A DNA stretch of 64,000 nucleotides from Calliopsis andreniformis (Eukaryota; Arthropoda; Insecta; Hymenoptera; Andrenidae): contig NW_027480449.1 in assembly GCF_051401765.1 (NCBI RefSeq), positions 5,084,001-5,148,000 on the forward strand. Direction: 5' to 3'. The position numbers were made by a program, and so were the translations under genes. The notes beneath the pieces were generated by a model. The model did not search any database. It was not told where the DNA came from and worked only from the letters and a program-made list of their open reading frames with translations. Of the stretch, positions 12,576-25,438 are shown piece after piece (the stretch's first letter is position 1; each line of letters starts with the position of its first letter).

Positions 12576-13868
12576 AGGATTGAAGATTGAATATTGAGGA
12601 TTGAAGATTGAGGATTGATGATTAAGGATTGAGGATGGAGGATGAGGGCTGAGGGTTGGGGATTGAGGTTTGAGGACTGAGGACTGAGGATTGAGGATTG
12701 GGAATTGAGGATTGAGGGTTGAGTATTGAAGATTGAGGATTGGGTATTGAGGATTGAAGAATGAGGATTGAGGATTGAGGATCTAGAGTTGAGGATTTAG
12801 GATTGAGTATTGAGGATTGAGGATTGAGAATTGAGGATTGATGATTGAGGGTTGAAGATTGAGCATTGAGGATTGAGGGTTGAGGATTGAAGATTGAGGA
12901 TTTTGTATTGAGGATTGAAGAATGAGGATTGAGGATTGAGGATTGAGGATTGAGGACTGAAGGTTGAATATTGATGAATGAAGATTAACGATTGAGGATT
13001 GAGGGTTGTGGATTGAGGACGAGGACTGAGGGTTCAGTATTGACTCTTGAATTCTGAGGATTGAGGATTGAGGATTGCGAATTGAGGATTGAAGATTGTA
13101 GATTGAGGATTGGGTATTGAGGATTGTAGAATGAGGACTGAGGATAGAGGATTTGGGACTGAGGATTGAAGATTGAGCATTGAGGATTGAGGGTTGAGGA
13201 TTGAAGATTGAGGATTGAGGATTGAGGATTGAGGATTGAAGATTGAGTATTGAGAATTCAGGATTGAAGATTGAGGATTGAGGATTGAGGATTGAGGATG
13301 AGGACTGAGGGTTGAGAATTTAGGTTTGAGAAATGAGGATTGAGGATTGAGGATTGAGGATTGAGGGTTGAGGATTGATGATTGGGTATTGAAGATTAAG
13401 TATTGATCACTGTGGATTGAGGATTGAGGATTGAGGATTGAGGATTGAGGATTGAGGATTGAAGATTGAAAATTGAGGATTGAAGATTGAGGATTGAGGA
13501 TTGAGGGTTGAGGATGGAGGATGAGGGCTGAAGGTTGAGGATTGAGGTTTGAGGACTGAGGACTGAGGATTGAGGATCGAGAGTTGAGGATTGAGGATTG
13601 AGGATTGAGGATTGAGGATTGAGAATTGAGGATTGATGATTGAGGGTTGAAGATTGAATATTGAGGATTGAAGATTGAGGATTGATGATTAAGGATTGAG
13701 GATGGAGGATGAGGGCTGAGGGTTGGGGATTGAGGTTTGAGGACTGAGGACTGAGGATTGAGGATTGGGAATTGAGGATTGAGGGTTGAGGATTGAAGAT
13801 TGAGGATTGGGTATTGAGGATTGAAGAATGAGGATTGAGGATTGAGGATTGAGGATTGAGGACTGAAG
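12575..13868 (+). repeat. HOR block B, copy 1 (2,266-bp period)
   Basis: Matches 14.84-16.13 kb at a constant offset of 2,266: GATGATTAAGG at 12,617 and 14,883, GATCTAGAG at 12,780 and 15,046, GAGGATTTGGG at 13,147 and 15,413, and GATGATTAAGG again at 13,684 and 15,950. The right edge is near 13,868, where this copy has GACTGAAGATTGATG and the partner GACTGAAGGTTGAAT. The last 80 bp overlap block C copy 2, so the join between the two families lies inside shared sequence. Confidence 0.85.
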
Positions 13869-15045
13869 ATTGATGATTGAAGATTGTGTATTGAAGATTG
13901 AAGATTGAGGATTGAGGATTGAGGGTTGAGGATTGAGGATTGAGCATTGAGGATTGAAGATTGAATATTGATGATTGAAGATTGAGGATTGAGGATTGAG
14001 GGTTGAGCATTGAAGATTGAGGATTCGGTATTGAGGATTGAAGAATGAGGATTGAGTATTGAGTATTGAGGATTGAGGATTGAAGATTGAGTATTGAGGA
14101 TTGAAGATTGACGATTGAGGATTGAGGATTGAGGATTGAAGATTGAGGATTGGGTATTGAGGATTGAGGATTGAGGATTGATGATTGAGGATGAGGACTG
14201 AGGGTTGAGAATTTAGGTTTGAGAAATGAGGATTGAGGATTGAGGATGAGGACTGAGGATTGAGGATTGAGGATTGAGCATTGAGGATTGAAGATTGAGG
14301 TCTGGCGATTGAGGATTGAGGTTTGAGGATTGGGTATTGAAGATTGAAGAATGAGGATTGAGGATTGAGGATTGAGGATTGAGGGTTGAGGATCTAGGAT
14401 TGGAGATAGATTATTGAGGATTGAAGATTGAGGATTGAGGATTGAAGATTGAGTATTGAGAATTGAGGATTGAGGATTGAGGGTTGAGGATTGAGGATTG
14501 AGGATGAGGACTGAGGTTTGAGAATTTAGGTTTGAGAAATGAGGATTGAGGATTGAGGTTTGAGGATTGAGGGTTGAGGATTGATGATTGGGTATTGAAG
14601 ATTGAGTATTGATCACTGAGGATTGAGGATTGAGGATTGAGGATTGAGGATTGAGGATTGAAGATTGAATATTGAGGATTGAAGATTAAGGATTGAGCAT
14701 TGAGGGTTGAGGATGGAGGATGAGGGCTGAGGGTTGAGGATTGAGGTTTGAGGACTGAGGACTGAGGATTGAGGATCTAGAGTTGAGGATTTAGGATTGA
14801 GGATTGAGGATTGAGGATTGAGAATTGAGGATTGATGATTGAGGGTTGAAGATTGAATATTGAGGATTGAAGATTGAGGATTGATGATTAAGGATTGAGG
14901 ATGGAGGATGAGGGCTGAGGGTTGGGGATTGAGGTTTGAGGACTGAGGACTGAGGATTGAGGATTGGGAATTGAGCATTGAGGGTTGAGGATTGAAGATT
15001 GAGGATTGGGTATTGAGGATTGAAGAATGAGGATTGAGGATTGAG
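13790..15045 (+). repeat. HOR block C, copy 2
   Basis: Collinear with 7,490-8,745 at offset 6,299. It is embedded between the two copies of the 2,266-bp block B, which shows that the B duplication took in part of a C unit. Both ends overlap B sequence by up to about 200 bp. Confidence 0.82.
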
Positions 15046-16134
15046 GATCTAGAGTTGAGGATTTAGGATTGAGGATTGAGGATTGAGGATTGAGAATTGA
15101 GGATTGATGATTGAGGGTTGAAGATTGAGCATTGAGGATTGAGGGTTGAGGATTGAAGATTGAGGATTTTGTATTGAGGATTGAAGAATGAGGATTGAGG
15201 ATTGAGGATTGAGGATTGAGGACTGAAGGTTGAATATTGATGAATGAAGATTAACGATTGAGGATTGAGGGTTGTGGATTGAGGACGAGGACTGAGGGTT
15301 CAGTATTGACTCTTGAATTCTGAGGATTGAGGATTGAGGATTGCGAATTGATGATTGAAGATTGTAGATTGAGGATTGGGTATTGAGGATTGTAGAATGA
15401 GGACTGAGGATAGAGGATTTGGGACTGAGGATTGAAGATTGAACATTGAGGATTGAGGGTTGAGGATTGAAGATTGAGGATTGAGGATTGAGGATTGAGG
15501 ATTGAAGATTGAGTATTGAGAATTCAGGATTGAAGATTGAGGATTGAGGATTGAGGATTGAGGATGAGGACTGAGGGTTGAGAATTTAGGTTTGAGAAAT
15601 GAGGATTGAGGATTGAGGATTGAGGATTGAGGGTTGAGGATTGATGATTGGGTATTGAAGATTAAGTATTGATCACTGTGGATTGAGGATTGAGGATTGA
15701 GGATTGAGGATTGAGGATTGAGGATTGAAGATTGAAAATTGAGGATTGAAGATTGAGGATTGAGGATTGAGGGTTGAGGATGGAGGATGAGGGCTGAAGG
15801 TTGAGGATTGAGGTTTGAGGACTGAGGACTGAGGATTGAGGATCGAGAGTTGAGGATTGAGGATTGAGGATTGAGGATTGAGGATTGAGAATTGAGGATT
15901 GATGATTGAGGGTTGAAGATTGAATATTGAGGATTGAAGATTGAGGATTGATGATTAAGGATTGAGGATGGAGGATGAGGGCTGAGGGTTGGGGATTGAG
16001 GTTTGAGGACTGAGGACTGAGGATTGAGGATTGGGAATTGAGGATTGAGGGTTGAGGATTGAAGATTGAGGATTGGGTATTGAGGATTGAAGAATGAGGA
16101 TTGAGGATTGAGGATTGAGGATTGAGGACTGAAG
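14841..16134 (+). repeat. HOR block B, copy 2 (2,266-bp period)
   Basis: Second copy of the 1.29-kb segment at 12,575-13,868. Four landmark words agree at the same offset, so there is no net length change between copies. Shared rare words include GAGGATTTGGG and the GAGGATTTTGTATTG variant (near 12,896 and 15,162). Confidence 0.85.
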
Positions 16135-16229
16135 GTTGAATATTGATGAATGAAGATTAACGATTGAGGATTGAGGGTTGTGGATTGAGGACGAGGACTG
16201 AGGGTTGAGTATTGACTCTTGAGGTCTGA

Positions 16230-17440
16230 TGACTGAGGTCTGAGGATTGAGGATTGAGGATTGAAGATTGAGGATTGAGGCTTGAGGATTGAGGATTGAG
16301 GATTGAAGATTGAGTATTGAGGACTGAAGATTGAGGATTGAGGATTGAGGATTGATGATTGATGATTGAAGATTGTGTATTGAAGATTGAAGATTGAGGA
16401 TTGAGGATTGAGGATTGAGGATTGAGGATTGAGGATTGAAGATAGAGGATTGGGGATTGAGGATTGACGATTGGGGATTGAGTATTGAGGATTGAGAGTT
16501 GAGGATTGAGGTTTGAAATTGAGTATTGAGGATTGAAGATTGAGGATTGCGATTTGATTATTGAATATTGTGGATTGAGAATTGAACCATGCGAATTCAG
16601 GATATTCTATTGAGTATTGAGAATTGAGGATTGATCGTTGAGTATTGAGGATTCATGGCTGAGGGTTGTGTGTTGAATATTGAGGGCTGAGGATTGAGGA
16701 TTGAGGATTGAGGATGGAGGATGAGGGCTGAGGGTTGAGGATTGAGGTTTGAGTATTGAATCCTGAGAATTCAGGATATTCTATTGAGTATTGAGAATTG
16801 AGGATTGATGGTTGAGTACTGAGGACTGAGGATTGAGGATTGAAGGTTGAGTATTGAGGATTCAGAATTGAGGTTTGAGGACTGAGGATTGAGGATTGAA
16901 GATTTAGTATTGAGGATTGAAGAGTGAGGATTGGGGATTGAGGATTGAGGATTGAGGATTATGTCTGAGGGTTGAGGATTGAGGTTTGAGGTCTGAGGAC
17001 TGAGGATTGAGGACTGAGGATTGAGGATGAGGGCTGAGGGTCGGGGATTGAGGTTTGACGGCTGAGGACTGAGGCTTGAAGATTGAGGATTGAGTATTGA
17101 GGATTGAGGATTGAGGATTGAAGATTGAGTATTGAGGATTGAAGATTGAGGATTGAGGATTGAGGATTGAGGATTGAGGATTGAAGATTGAGGATTGTGG
17201 ATTGAGGATTAAAGATTGATGGTTGAAGATTGTGTATTGAAGATTGAAGATTGAGGATTGAGGATTGAGGGTTGAGGATTGAGGATTGAGCATTGAGGAT
17301 TGAAGATTGAATATTGATGATTGAAGATTGAGGATTGAGGATTGAGGGTTGTGGATTGAGGACGAGTACTGAGGGTTGAATATTGATGATTGAGGTCAGA
17401 GGATTGAGGATTGAGGATTGAAAATTGAGGATTGAGGATT
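16230..17440 (+). repeat. HOR block D: partial third copy of the 5.75-6.96 kb segment
   Basis: From 16,230 the sequence matches 5,755 onwards at offset 10,475 (GACTGAGGTC at 16,231 and 5,756; EcoRI cassettes at 16,593 and 6,118, and at 16,767 and 6,292; CGAGTACTG at 17,363 and 6,888). It keeps the ATGTCTG path of block A copy 1 rather than that of copy 2. On the left it is joined to sequence matching 5.58-5.59 kb, so about 160 bp is missing there. On the right a further 105 bp is missing near 17,440. Confidence 0.82.
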
Positions 17441-18400
17441 GAGGATTGAGAATTGAGGATTGATGGTCGAGTACTGAGGACTGAGGATTGAGGATTGAAG
17501 GTTGACTATTGAGGATTCAGAATTGAGGTTTGAGGACTGAGGATTGAGGATTGAAGATTGAGTATTGAGGATTGAAGATTGAGGATTGAGGATTGAGGAT
17601 TGAGGATTGAGGATTGAGGATTGAGGATTGAAGATTGAGGATTGGGGATTGAATATTGAGTACTGAGGATTGAAGGTTGAGGATTGAGTATTGAGGATTG
17701 AGGATGGAGGATGAGGGCTGAGGGTTGAGGACTGAGGTTTGAGTATTGAATCCTGAGAATTCAGGATATTCTATTGAGTATTGAGAATTGAGTATTGATG
17801 GTTGAGTACTGAGGACTGAGGATTGAGGATTGAAGGTTGACTATTGAGGATTCAGAATTGAGGTTTGAGGGCTGAGTATTGAGGATTGAAGATTGAGTAT
17901 TGAGGATTGAAGATTGATGATTGATGATTGAGGATTGAGGATTGAGGATGATGTCTGAGGGTTGAGGATTGAGGTTTGAGGACTGAGGACTGAGGGTTGA
18001 GGACTGAGGATTGAGGATGAGGGCTGAGGTTCGGGGATTGAGGTTTGACGACTGAGGACTGAGTATTGAGGATTGAGAATTCAGGATTGTTGATAGAGGA
18101 TTGAAGATTGAGGATTGGGTATTGAGGATTGAAAAATGAGGATTGAGGATTGAGGATTGAGGATTGAGGGTTGAGGATCTAGGATTGGAGATTGATTATT
18201 GAGGATTGAAGATTGGGGATTGAGGATTGAGGATTGAGGATCTAGGATTGGAGATTGATTATTGAGGATTGAAGATTGAGGATTGATGATTGAGTATTGA
18301 GAATTGAGAATTGAGGATGAGGACTGAGGGTTGAGGATTGAGGTTTGAGAAATGAGGATTGAGGATTGAGGATTGAGGATTGAAGATTGAGTATTGAGAA
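17441..18400 (+). repeat. HOR block Q, early copy (offset 9,140 to 26.6-27.5 kb)
   Basis: The EcoRI cassette at 17,757 and the GAATTCAGGATTGTTG word at 18,077 match 26,897 and 27,217 at offset 9,140. The block includes the GAGGGCTGAGTATTG word and the GATGTCTG word in the same order. Related copies lie at 26.4, 29.5, 35.7 and 36.9 kb. Confidence 0.75.
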
Positions 18401-20700
18401 TTGAGGATTGAGGATTGAGGATTGAGGATTGAGGATTGAGGATTGAGGATTGAGGATGAGGACTGAGGGTTGAGAATTTAGGTTTGAGAAATGAGGATTG
18501 AGGATTGAGGATTGACGATTGAGGGTTGAGGATTGATGATTGGGTATTGAAGATTGAGTATTGATCACTGAGGATTGAGAATTGAGTATCGAGGATTGAG
18601 GATTGAGGATTGAGGATTGAAGATTGAATATTGAGGGTTGAAGATTGAGGACTGAGGATTGAGGGTTGAGGATTGAGGACGAGGACTGAGGTTTGAGAAT
18701 TTAGGTTTGAGAAATGAGGATTGAGGATTGAGGTTTGAGGATTGAGGGTTGAGGATTGAGGATTGAAGATTGAGGACTGGCGATTGAGGATTGAGGTTTG
18801 AGGATTGGGTATTGAGGATTGAAGAATGAGGATTGAGGATTGAGGATTGAGGAATGAGGGTTGAGGATCTAGGATTGGAGATTGATTATTGAGGATTGAA
18901 GATTGAGGATTGAGGATTGAAGATTGAGTATTGAGAATTGAGGATTGAGGATTGAGGGTTGAGGATTGAGGATTGAGGATGAGGACTGAGGTTTGAGAAT
19001 TTAGGTTTGAGAAATAAGGATTGAGGATTGAGGTTTGAGGATTGTGGGTTGAGGATTGATGATTGGGTATTGAAGATTGAGTATTGATCGCTGAGGATTG
19101 AGGATTGAGGATTGAGGATTGAGGGTTGAAGATTGAATGTTGAGGATTGAAGATTGAGGATTGAGGATTGAGTGTTGAGGATGGAGGATGAGGGCTGAAG
19201 GTTGAGGATTGAGGTTTGAGGACTGAGGACTGAGGATTGAGGATCTAGAGTTGAGGATTTAGGATTGAGGATTGAGGATTGAGGATTGAGAATTGAGGAT
19301 TGATGATTGAGGGTTGAAGATTGAATATTGAGGATTGAAGATTGAGGATTGATGATTAAGGATTGAGGATGGAGGATGAGGGCTGAGGGTTGGGGATTGA
19401 GGTTTGAGGACTGAGGACTGAGGATTGAGGATTGGGAATTGAGGATTGAGGGTTGAGGATTGAAGACTGAGGATTGGGTATTGAGGATTGAAGAATGAGG
19501 ATTGAGGATTGAGGATTGATGATTGAGGACTGAAGGTTGAATATTGATGAATGAAGATTAACGATTGAGGATTGAGGGTTGTGGATTGAGGACGAGGACT
19601 GAGGGTTCAGTATTGACCCTTGAATTCTGAGGATTGAGGATTGAGGATTGCGAATTGAGGATTGAAGATTGAAGATTGAGGATTGGGTATTGAGGATTGT
19701 AGAATGAGGACTGAGGATTGAGGATTGAGGATTGAGGATTGAAAATTGAGAATTGAGGATTGAAGATTGAGGATTGAGGATTGAGGATTGAGGATTGAGG
19801 ATTGAAGATTGAGTATTGAGGATTGAAGATTGAGGATTGAGGATTGCGTATTGAGGATTGAGGATTGAATATTGAGGGTTGAGGATTGAGGATTGAGGAT
19901 TGAGCATTGAGGATTGAAGATTGAATATTGATGATTGAAGATTGAGGATTGAGGATTGAGGGTTGTGGATTGAGGACGAGGACTGAGGGTTGAGTATTGA
20001 CACTTGAGGTGTGAGGATTGAGGATTGAGGATTGCGAATTGAGGATTGAAGATTGAAGATTGAAGATTGAGGATTGGGTATTGAGGATTGTAGAATGAGG
20101 ACTGAGGATTGAGGATTGAGGATTGAGGATTGAGAATTGAGAATCGAGGATTGAAGATTGAGGATTGAGGATTGAGGATTGAGGATTGAGGATTGAAGAT
20201 TGAGTATTGAGGATTGAGGATTGAGAATTGAGAATCGAGGATTGAAGATTGAGGATTGAGGATTGAGGATTGAGGATTGAAGATTGAGTATTGAGGATTG
20301 AAGATTGAGGATTGAGGATTGAGTATTGAGGATTGAGGATTGAAGATTGGGGATTGAGGATTGAGGATTGAGGATCTAGGATTGGAGATTGATTATTGAG
20401 GATTGAAGATTGGGGATTGAGGATTGAGGATTGAGGATCTAGGATTGGAGATTGAAGATTGAGGATTGAGGATTGAGGGTTGACGATTGAGGATTGAAGA
20501 TTGAATATTGATGATTGAAGATTGAGGATTGAGGATTGAGGGTTGTGGATTGAGGACGAGGACTGAGGGTTGAGTATTGACACTTGAGGTGTGAGGATTG
20601 AGGATTGCGAATTGAGGATTGAAGATTGAAGATTGAAGATTGAGGATTGGGTATTGAGGATTGTAGAATGAGGACTGAGGATTGAGGATTGAGGATTGAG
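18400..20700 (+). repeat. Mosaic HOR region with local tandem duplications
   Basis: Around 19,351 (GATGATTAAGG) the sequence resembles the 8.58-kb area. Two short-period duplications are visible. CACTTGAGGTGTG recurs at 20,001 and 20,581 (580 bp), and the following GATTGCGAATT word recurs about 573 bp apart, so one heptamer was lost. GAATCGAGG recurs at 20,141 and 20,232 (91 bp, 13 heptamers). No coding or RNA gene is visible. Confidence 0.7.
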
Positions 20701-22400
20701 CATTGAGGATTGAAGATTGAGGACTGGCGATTGAGGATTGAAGATTGAGGATTAAGGATTGAGGATTGGGGATTGAGGATGTAGGGTTGGAGATTGACTA
20801 TTGAGGATTGAAGATTGAGGACTGAGGATTTAGGATTGAGGATTGAGGATTGAGGATTGAAGATTGAGGATTGGGGATTGAGGATTGGCGATTGAGGATT
20901 GAGTATTGAGAATTGAGGATTGATGGTTGAGCATTGAGGATTCATGGCTGAGGATTGTGTGTTGAATATTGAGGGTTGTGGATTGAGGATTGAGGACTGA
21001 GGATTGAGGATTGAAGATTGAGTATTGATGATTGAATATTGAGAATTGAGGATTGATGTTTGAGGATTGAGGACGAGGACTGACGGTAGAGGATTGAGGT
21101 TTGAGGATTGAGGACTGAGGATTGAGGATTGAGCATTGAGGATTGAATATTGAAGACTGGGGATTGAGGATTGAAGATTGAGAATTAAGGATTGAAGATT
21201 GTGGATTGACGATCTAGGATTGGAGATTGATTATTGAGGATTGAAGACTGAGGATTGAGGATTGAGGATTGAGGATTGAGAATTGAGGATGAGGACTGAG
21301 GGTTGAGGATTGAGGTTTGAGGAATGAGGATTGAGGGTTGAGGATTGAGGATTGAGGATTGAGGATTGAGGATTGAGGATTGAGGATTGGGGATTGAATA
21401 TTGAGTACTGAGGATGGAAGATTGATGATTGAGGATTGATGATGGAGGATGAGGGCTGAGGGTTGAGGATTGAGGTTTGAGTATTGAATCCTGAGAATTC
21501 AGGATATTCTATTGAGTATTGAGAATTGAGGATTGATGGTTGAGTACTGAGGACTGAGGATTGAGGATTGAAGGTTGAGTATTGAGGATTCAGAATTGAG
21601 GATTGAGGATTGAGGGTTGAGGATCGATGATTGAGTATTGAAGATAGAGTATTGATCACTGAGGATTGAGGATTGAGGATTGAGGATTGAGGATTGAGGA
21701 TTGAAGATTGAATATTGAGGATTGAAGATTGAGGATTGAGGATTGAGGGTTGAGGATGGATGATGAGGGCTGAGGTTTGAGGATTGAGGTTTGAGGACTG
21801 AGGACAGAGGATTGAGGATCGAGAGTTGAGGATTGAGGATTGAGGATTGAGGATTGAGGATTGAGGATTGAGAATTGAGGATTGATGATTGAGGGTTGAA
21901 AATTGAATATTGAGGATTGATGATTGAGGATTGATGATTAAGGATTGAGGATGGAGGATGAGGGCTGAGGGTTGAGGATTGAGGTTTGAGGACTGAGGAC
22001 TGAGGATTGAGGATTGAGAATTGAGGATTGAGGGTTGAGCATTGAAGATTGAGGATTGGGTATTGAGGACTGAACATTGAGGATTGTGGATTCAGGATTG
22101 AAGGTTGAATATTGATGAATGAATATTAACGATTGAGGATTGAGTGTTGTGGATTGAGGCGAGGAATGAGGGTTGAGTATTGATACTTGAGGGCTGAGGA
22201 TTGAGGATTGAGGATTGCGAATTGAGGATTGAAGATTGAAGATTGAGGATTGGGCATTGAGGATTGTAGAAAGAGGATTGAGGATTGAGGATTGAGGATT
22301 GAGGATTGAAAATTGAGTATTGAGGATTGAAGATTGAGGATTGAGTATTGAGGATTGAGGATTGAGGATTGAAGATTCAGTATTGAGGATTAAAGATTGA
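20700..22400 (+). repeat. HOR block G, copy 1 (about 10.2-kb offset)
   Basis: Matches 30.90-32.55 kb: GGACTGGCG at 20,721 and 30,925 (10,204), the EcoRI cassette at 21,495 and 31,706 (10,211), GATGATTAAGG at 21,933 and 32,137 (10,204). Rare words shared by both include GGATGTAGG and GACTGGGGATTG. One heptamer is gained and another lost between copies. The next copy, at 38.1-40.0 kb, belongs to the 7,412-bp family. Confidence 0.8.
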
Positions 22401-22572
22401 GGATTGAGGATTGAGGATTGGGGATTGAGGATTGAAGATTGAGGATTGAGGATTGAGGATTGAGGATTGAGCATTGAGGATTGAAGATTGAATATTGACG
22501 ATTGAAGATTGAGGATTGAGGATTGAGTGTTGTGGATTGAGGACGAGTACTGAGGGTTGAATATTGATGATT

Positions 22573-25438
22573 GAGGTCTGAGGATTGAGGATTGAGGATT
22601 GAAAATTGAGGATTGAGGATTGAGGATTGAGGATTGAGGATTGATGATTGAGTATCGAGGATTGAAGATTGAGGATTGAGGATTGAGGATTGAGGATTGA
22701 TGATTGAAGATTGTGTATTGAAGATTGAAGATTGAGGATTGAGGATTGAGGATTGAGGATTGAGGATTGAGGATTGAAGATTGAGGGTTGGGGATTGAGG
22801 ATTGACGATTGAGGATTGAGTATTGAGGATTGAGAATTGAGGGTTGAGGTTGGAAATTGAGTATTGAGGATTGAAGATTGAGGATTGAGATTTGATTATT
22901 GAATATTGTGGATTGAGTATTGAACCATGAGAATTCAGGATATTCTATTGAGTATTGAGAATTGAGGATTGATCGTTGAGTATTGAGGATTCATTGCTGA
23001 GGGTTGTATGTTGAATATTGAGGGTTGAGGATTGAGGTTTGGGGACTGAGGACTGTGGATTGAAGACTGAGGGTTGAGGATGAGGGCTGAGGGTCAGGGA
23101 TTGAGGTTTGACGACTGAGGATTGAGGACTGAGGATTGAGAATTGAGGATTGATGATTGAGGATTGAAGATTGAGGATTGGGTATTGAGGATTGAAGAAT
23201 GAGGACTGAGGATTGAGGATTGAGGATTGAGGATTGAGGATCTAGGATTGGAGATTGATTATTGAGGATTGAAGATTGAGGATTGAGGATTGAGGATTGA
23301 GGATTGAGTATCTAGGACTGGAGATTGATTATTGAGGATTGAAAATTGAGGACTGAGGGTTGAGGATTGAGGTTTGAGGAATGAGGATTGAGGATTGAGG
23401 ATTGAGTATTGAAGATTGAGTATTGATGCCTGAGGATTGAGGATTGAGGATTGGGGATTGAACATTGAGTACTGAGGATTGAAGATTGAGGATTGAGGAT
23501 TGAGGATTGAGAATGGAGGATGAGGGCTGAGGGTTGAGGATTGAGGTTTGAGTAGTGAATCCTGAGAATTCAGGATATTCTATTGAGTATTGAGAATTGA
23601 GGAATGATGGTTGAGAACTGAGGACTGAGGATTGAGGATTGAAGGTTGAGTATTGAGGATTCAGAATTGAGGTTTGTGGACTGAGGATGGAGGGTTGAAG
23701 ATTGAGTATTGAGGATTGAATTTTGAGGATTGAGGATTGAGGATTGAGGATTGAGGATGATGTCTGAGGGTTGAGGACTGAGGTTTGAGGACTGAGGACA
23801 GAGGATTGAGGACTGAGGACTGAGGATGAGGGCTGAGGGTCGGGGATTGAGGTTTGACGGCTGAGGACTGAGGATTGAGGATTGAGAATTAAGGATTGTT
23901 GATAGAGGATTGAAGATTGAGGATTGGGTATTCAGGATTGAAGAATGAGGATTGAGGATTGAGGATTGAGGGTTGAGGATCTAGGATTGGAGATTGATTA
24001 TTGAGGATTGAAGATTGGGGATTGAGGATTGTGGATTGAGGATCTAGGGTTGGAGATTGATTATTGTGGATTGAAGATTGGGGATTGAGGATTGAGGATT
24101 GAGGATCTAGGATTGGAGATTGATGATTGAGGATTGAGGATTGAGGGTTGAGGATTGAGGACGAGGACTGACGGTTGAGGATTGAGGTTTGAGGATTGAG
24201 GATTGAGGACTGAGGATTGAGGATTGAGGATTGAGCATTGAGGATTGAAGATTGAGGACTGGCGATTGAGGATTGAGGTTTGAGGATTGGGTATTGAGGA
24301 TTGAAGAATGAGGATTGAGGATTGAGGATCTAGGATTGGAGATTGATTATTGAGGATTGAAGATTGGGGATTGAGGATTGAGGATTGAGGATCTAGGATT
24401 GGAGATTGATTATTGAGGATTGAATATTGAGGATTGATGATTGAGGATTGAGAATTGAGAATTGAGGATGAGGACTGAGGGTTGAGGATTGAGGTTTGAG
24501 AAATGAGGATTGAGGATTGAGGATTGAGGATTGAAGATTGAGTATTGAGAATACATGATTGAAGATTGAGGATTGAGGATTGAGGATTGAGGATGAGGAC
24601 TGAGGGTTGAGAATTTAGGTTTGAGAAATGAGGATTGAGGATTGAGGATTGAGGATTGAGGGTTGAGGATTGATGATTGGGTATTGAAGATTAAGTATTG
24701 ATCACTGTGGATTGAGGATTGAGGATTGAGTATTGAGGATTGAGGATTGAGGATTGAGGATTGAAGATTGAAAGTTGAGGATTGAAGATTGAGGATTGAG
24801 GATTGAGGGTTGAGGATGGAGGATGAGGGCTGAGGGTTGAGGATTGAGGTTTGAGGACTGAGGACTGAGGATTGAGGATCGAGAGTTGAGGATTGAGGAT
24901 TGAGGATTGAGGATTGAGGATTGATGATTGAGGGTTGAAGATTGAATATTGAGGATTGAAGATTGAGGATTGATGATTAAGGATTGAGGATGGAGGATGA
25001 GGGCTGAGGGTTGGGGATTGAGGTTTGAGGACTGAGGACTGAGGATTGAGGATTGGGAATTGAGGTTTGAGGGTTGAGGATTGAAGATTGAGGATTGGGT
25101 ATTGAGGATTGAAGAATGAGGTTTGAGGATTGAGGATTGAGGACTGAAGGTTGAATATTGATGAATGAAGATTAACGATTGAGGATTGAGGGTTGTGGAT
25201 TGAGGACGAGGACTGAGGGTTCAGTATTGACTCTTGAGGTCTGAGGATTGAGGATTGAGGATTGCGAATTGAGTATTGAAGATTGAGGATTGATGATTGA
25301 GGATTGAGCATTGAGGATTGAAGATTGAATATTGGTGATTGAAGATTGAGGATTGAGGATTGAGGGTTGTGGATTGAGGACGAGTACTGAGGGTTGAATA
25401 TTGATGACTGAGGTCTGAGGATTGAGGATTGAGGATTG
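22573..25438 (+). repeat. HOR block H, copy 2
   Basis: Second copy of 754-3,648, with landmarks as given for copy 1. Its cassette pair, at 22,931 and 23,566, is 635 bp apart against 642 bp in copy 1. It ends where GAAAATTGAGG replaces GATTCACGATTG; from there the sequence follows the 5.8-kb area instead. Confidence 0.8.
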
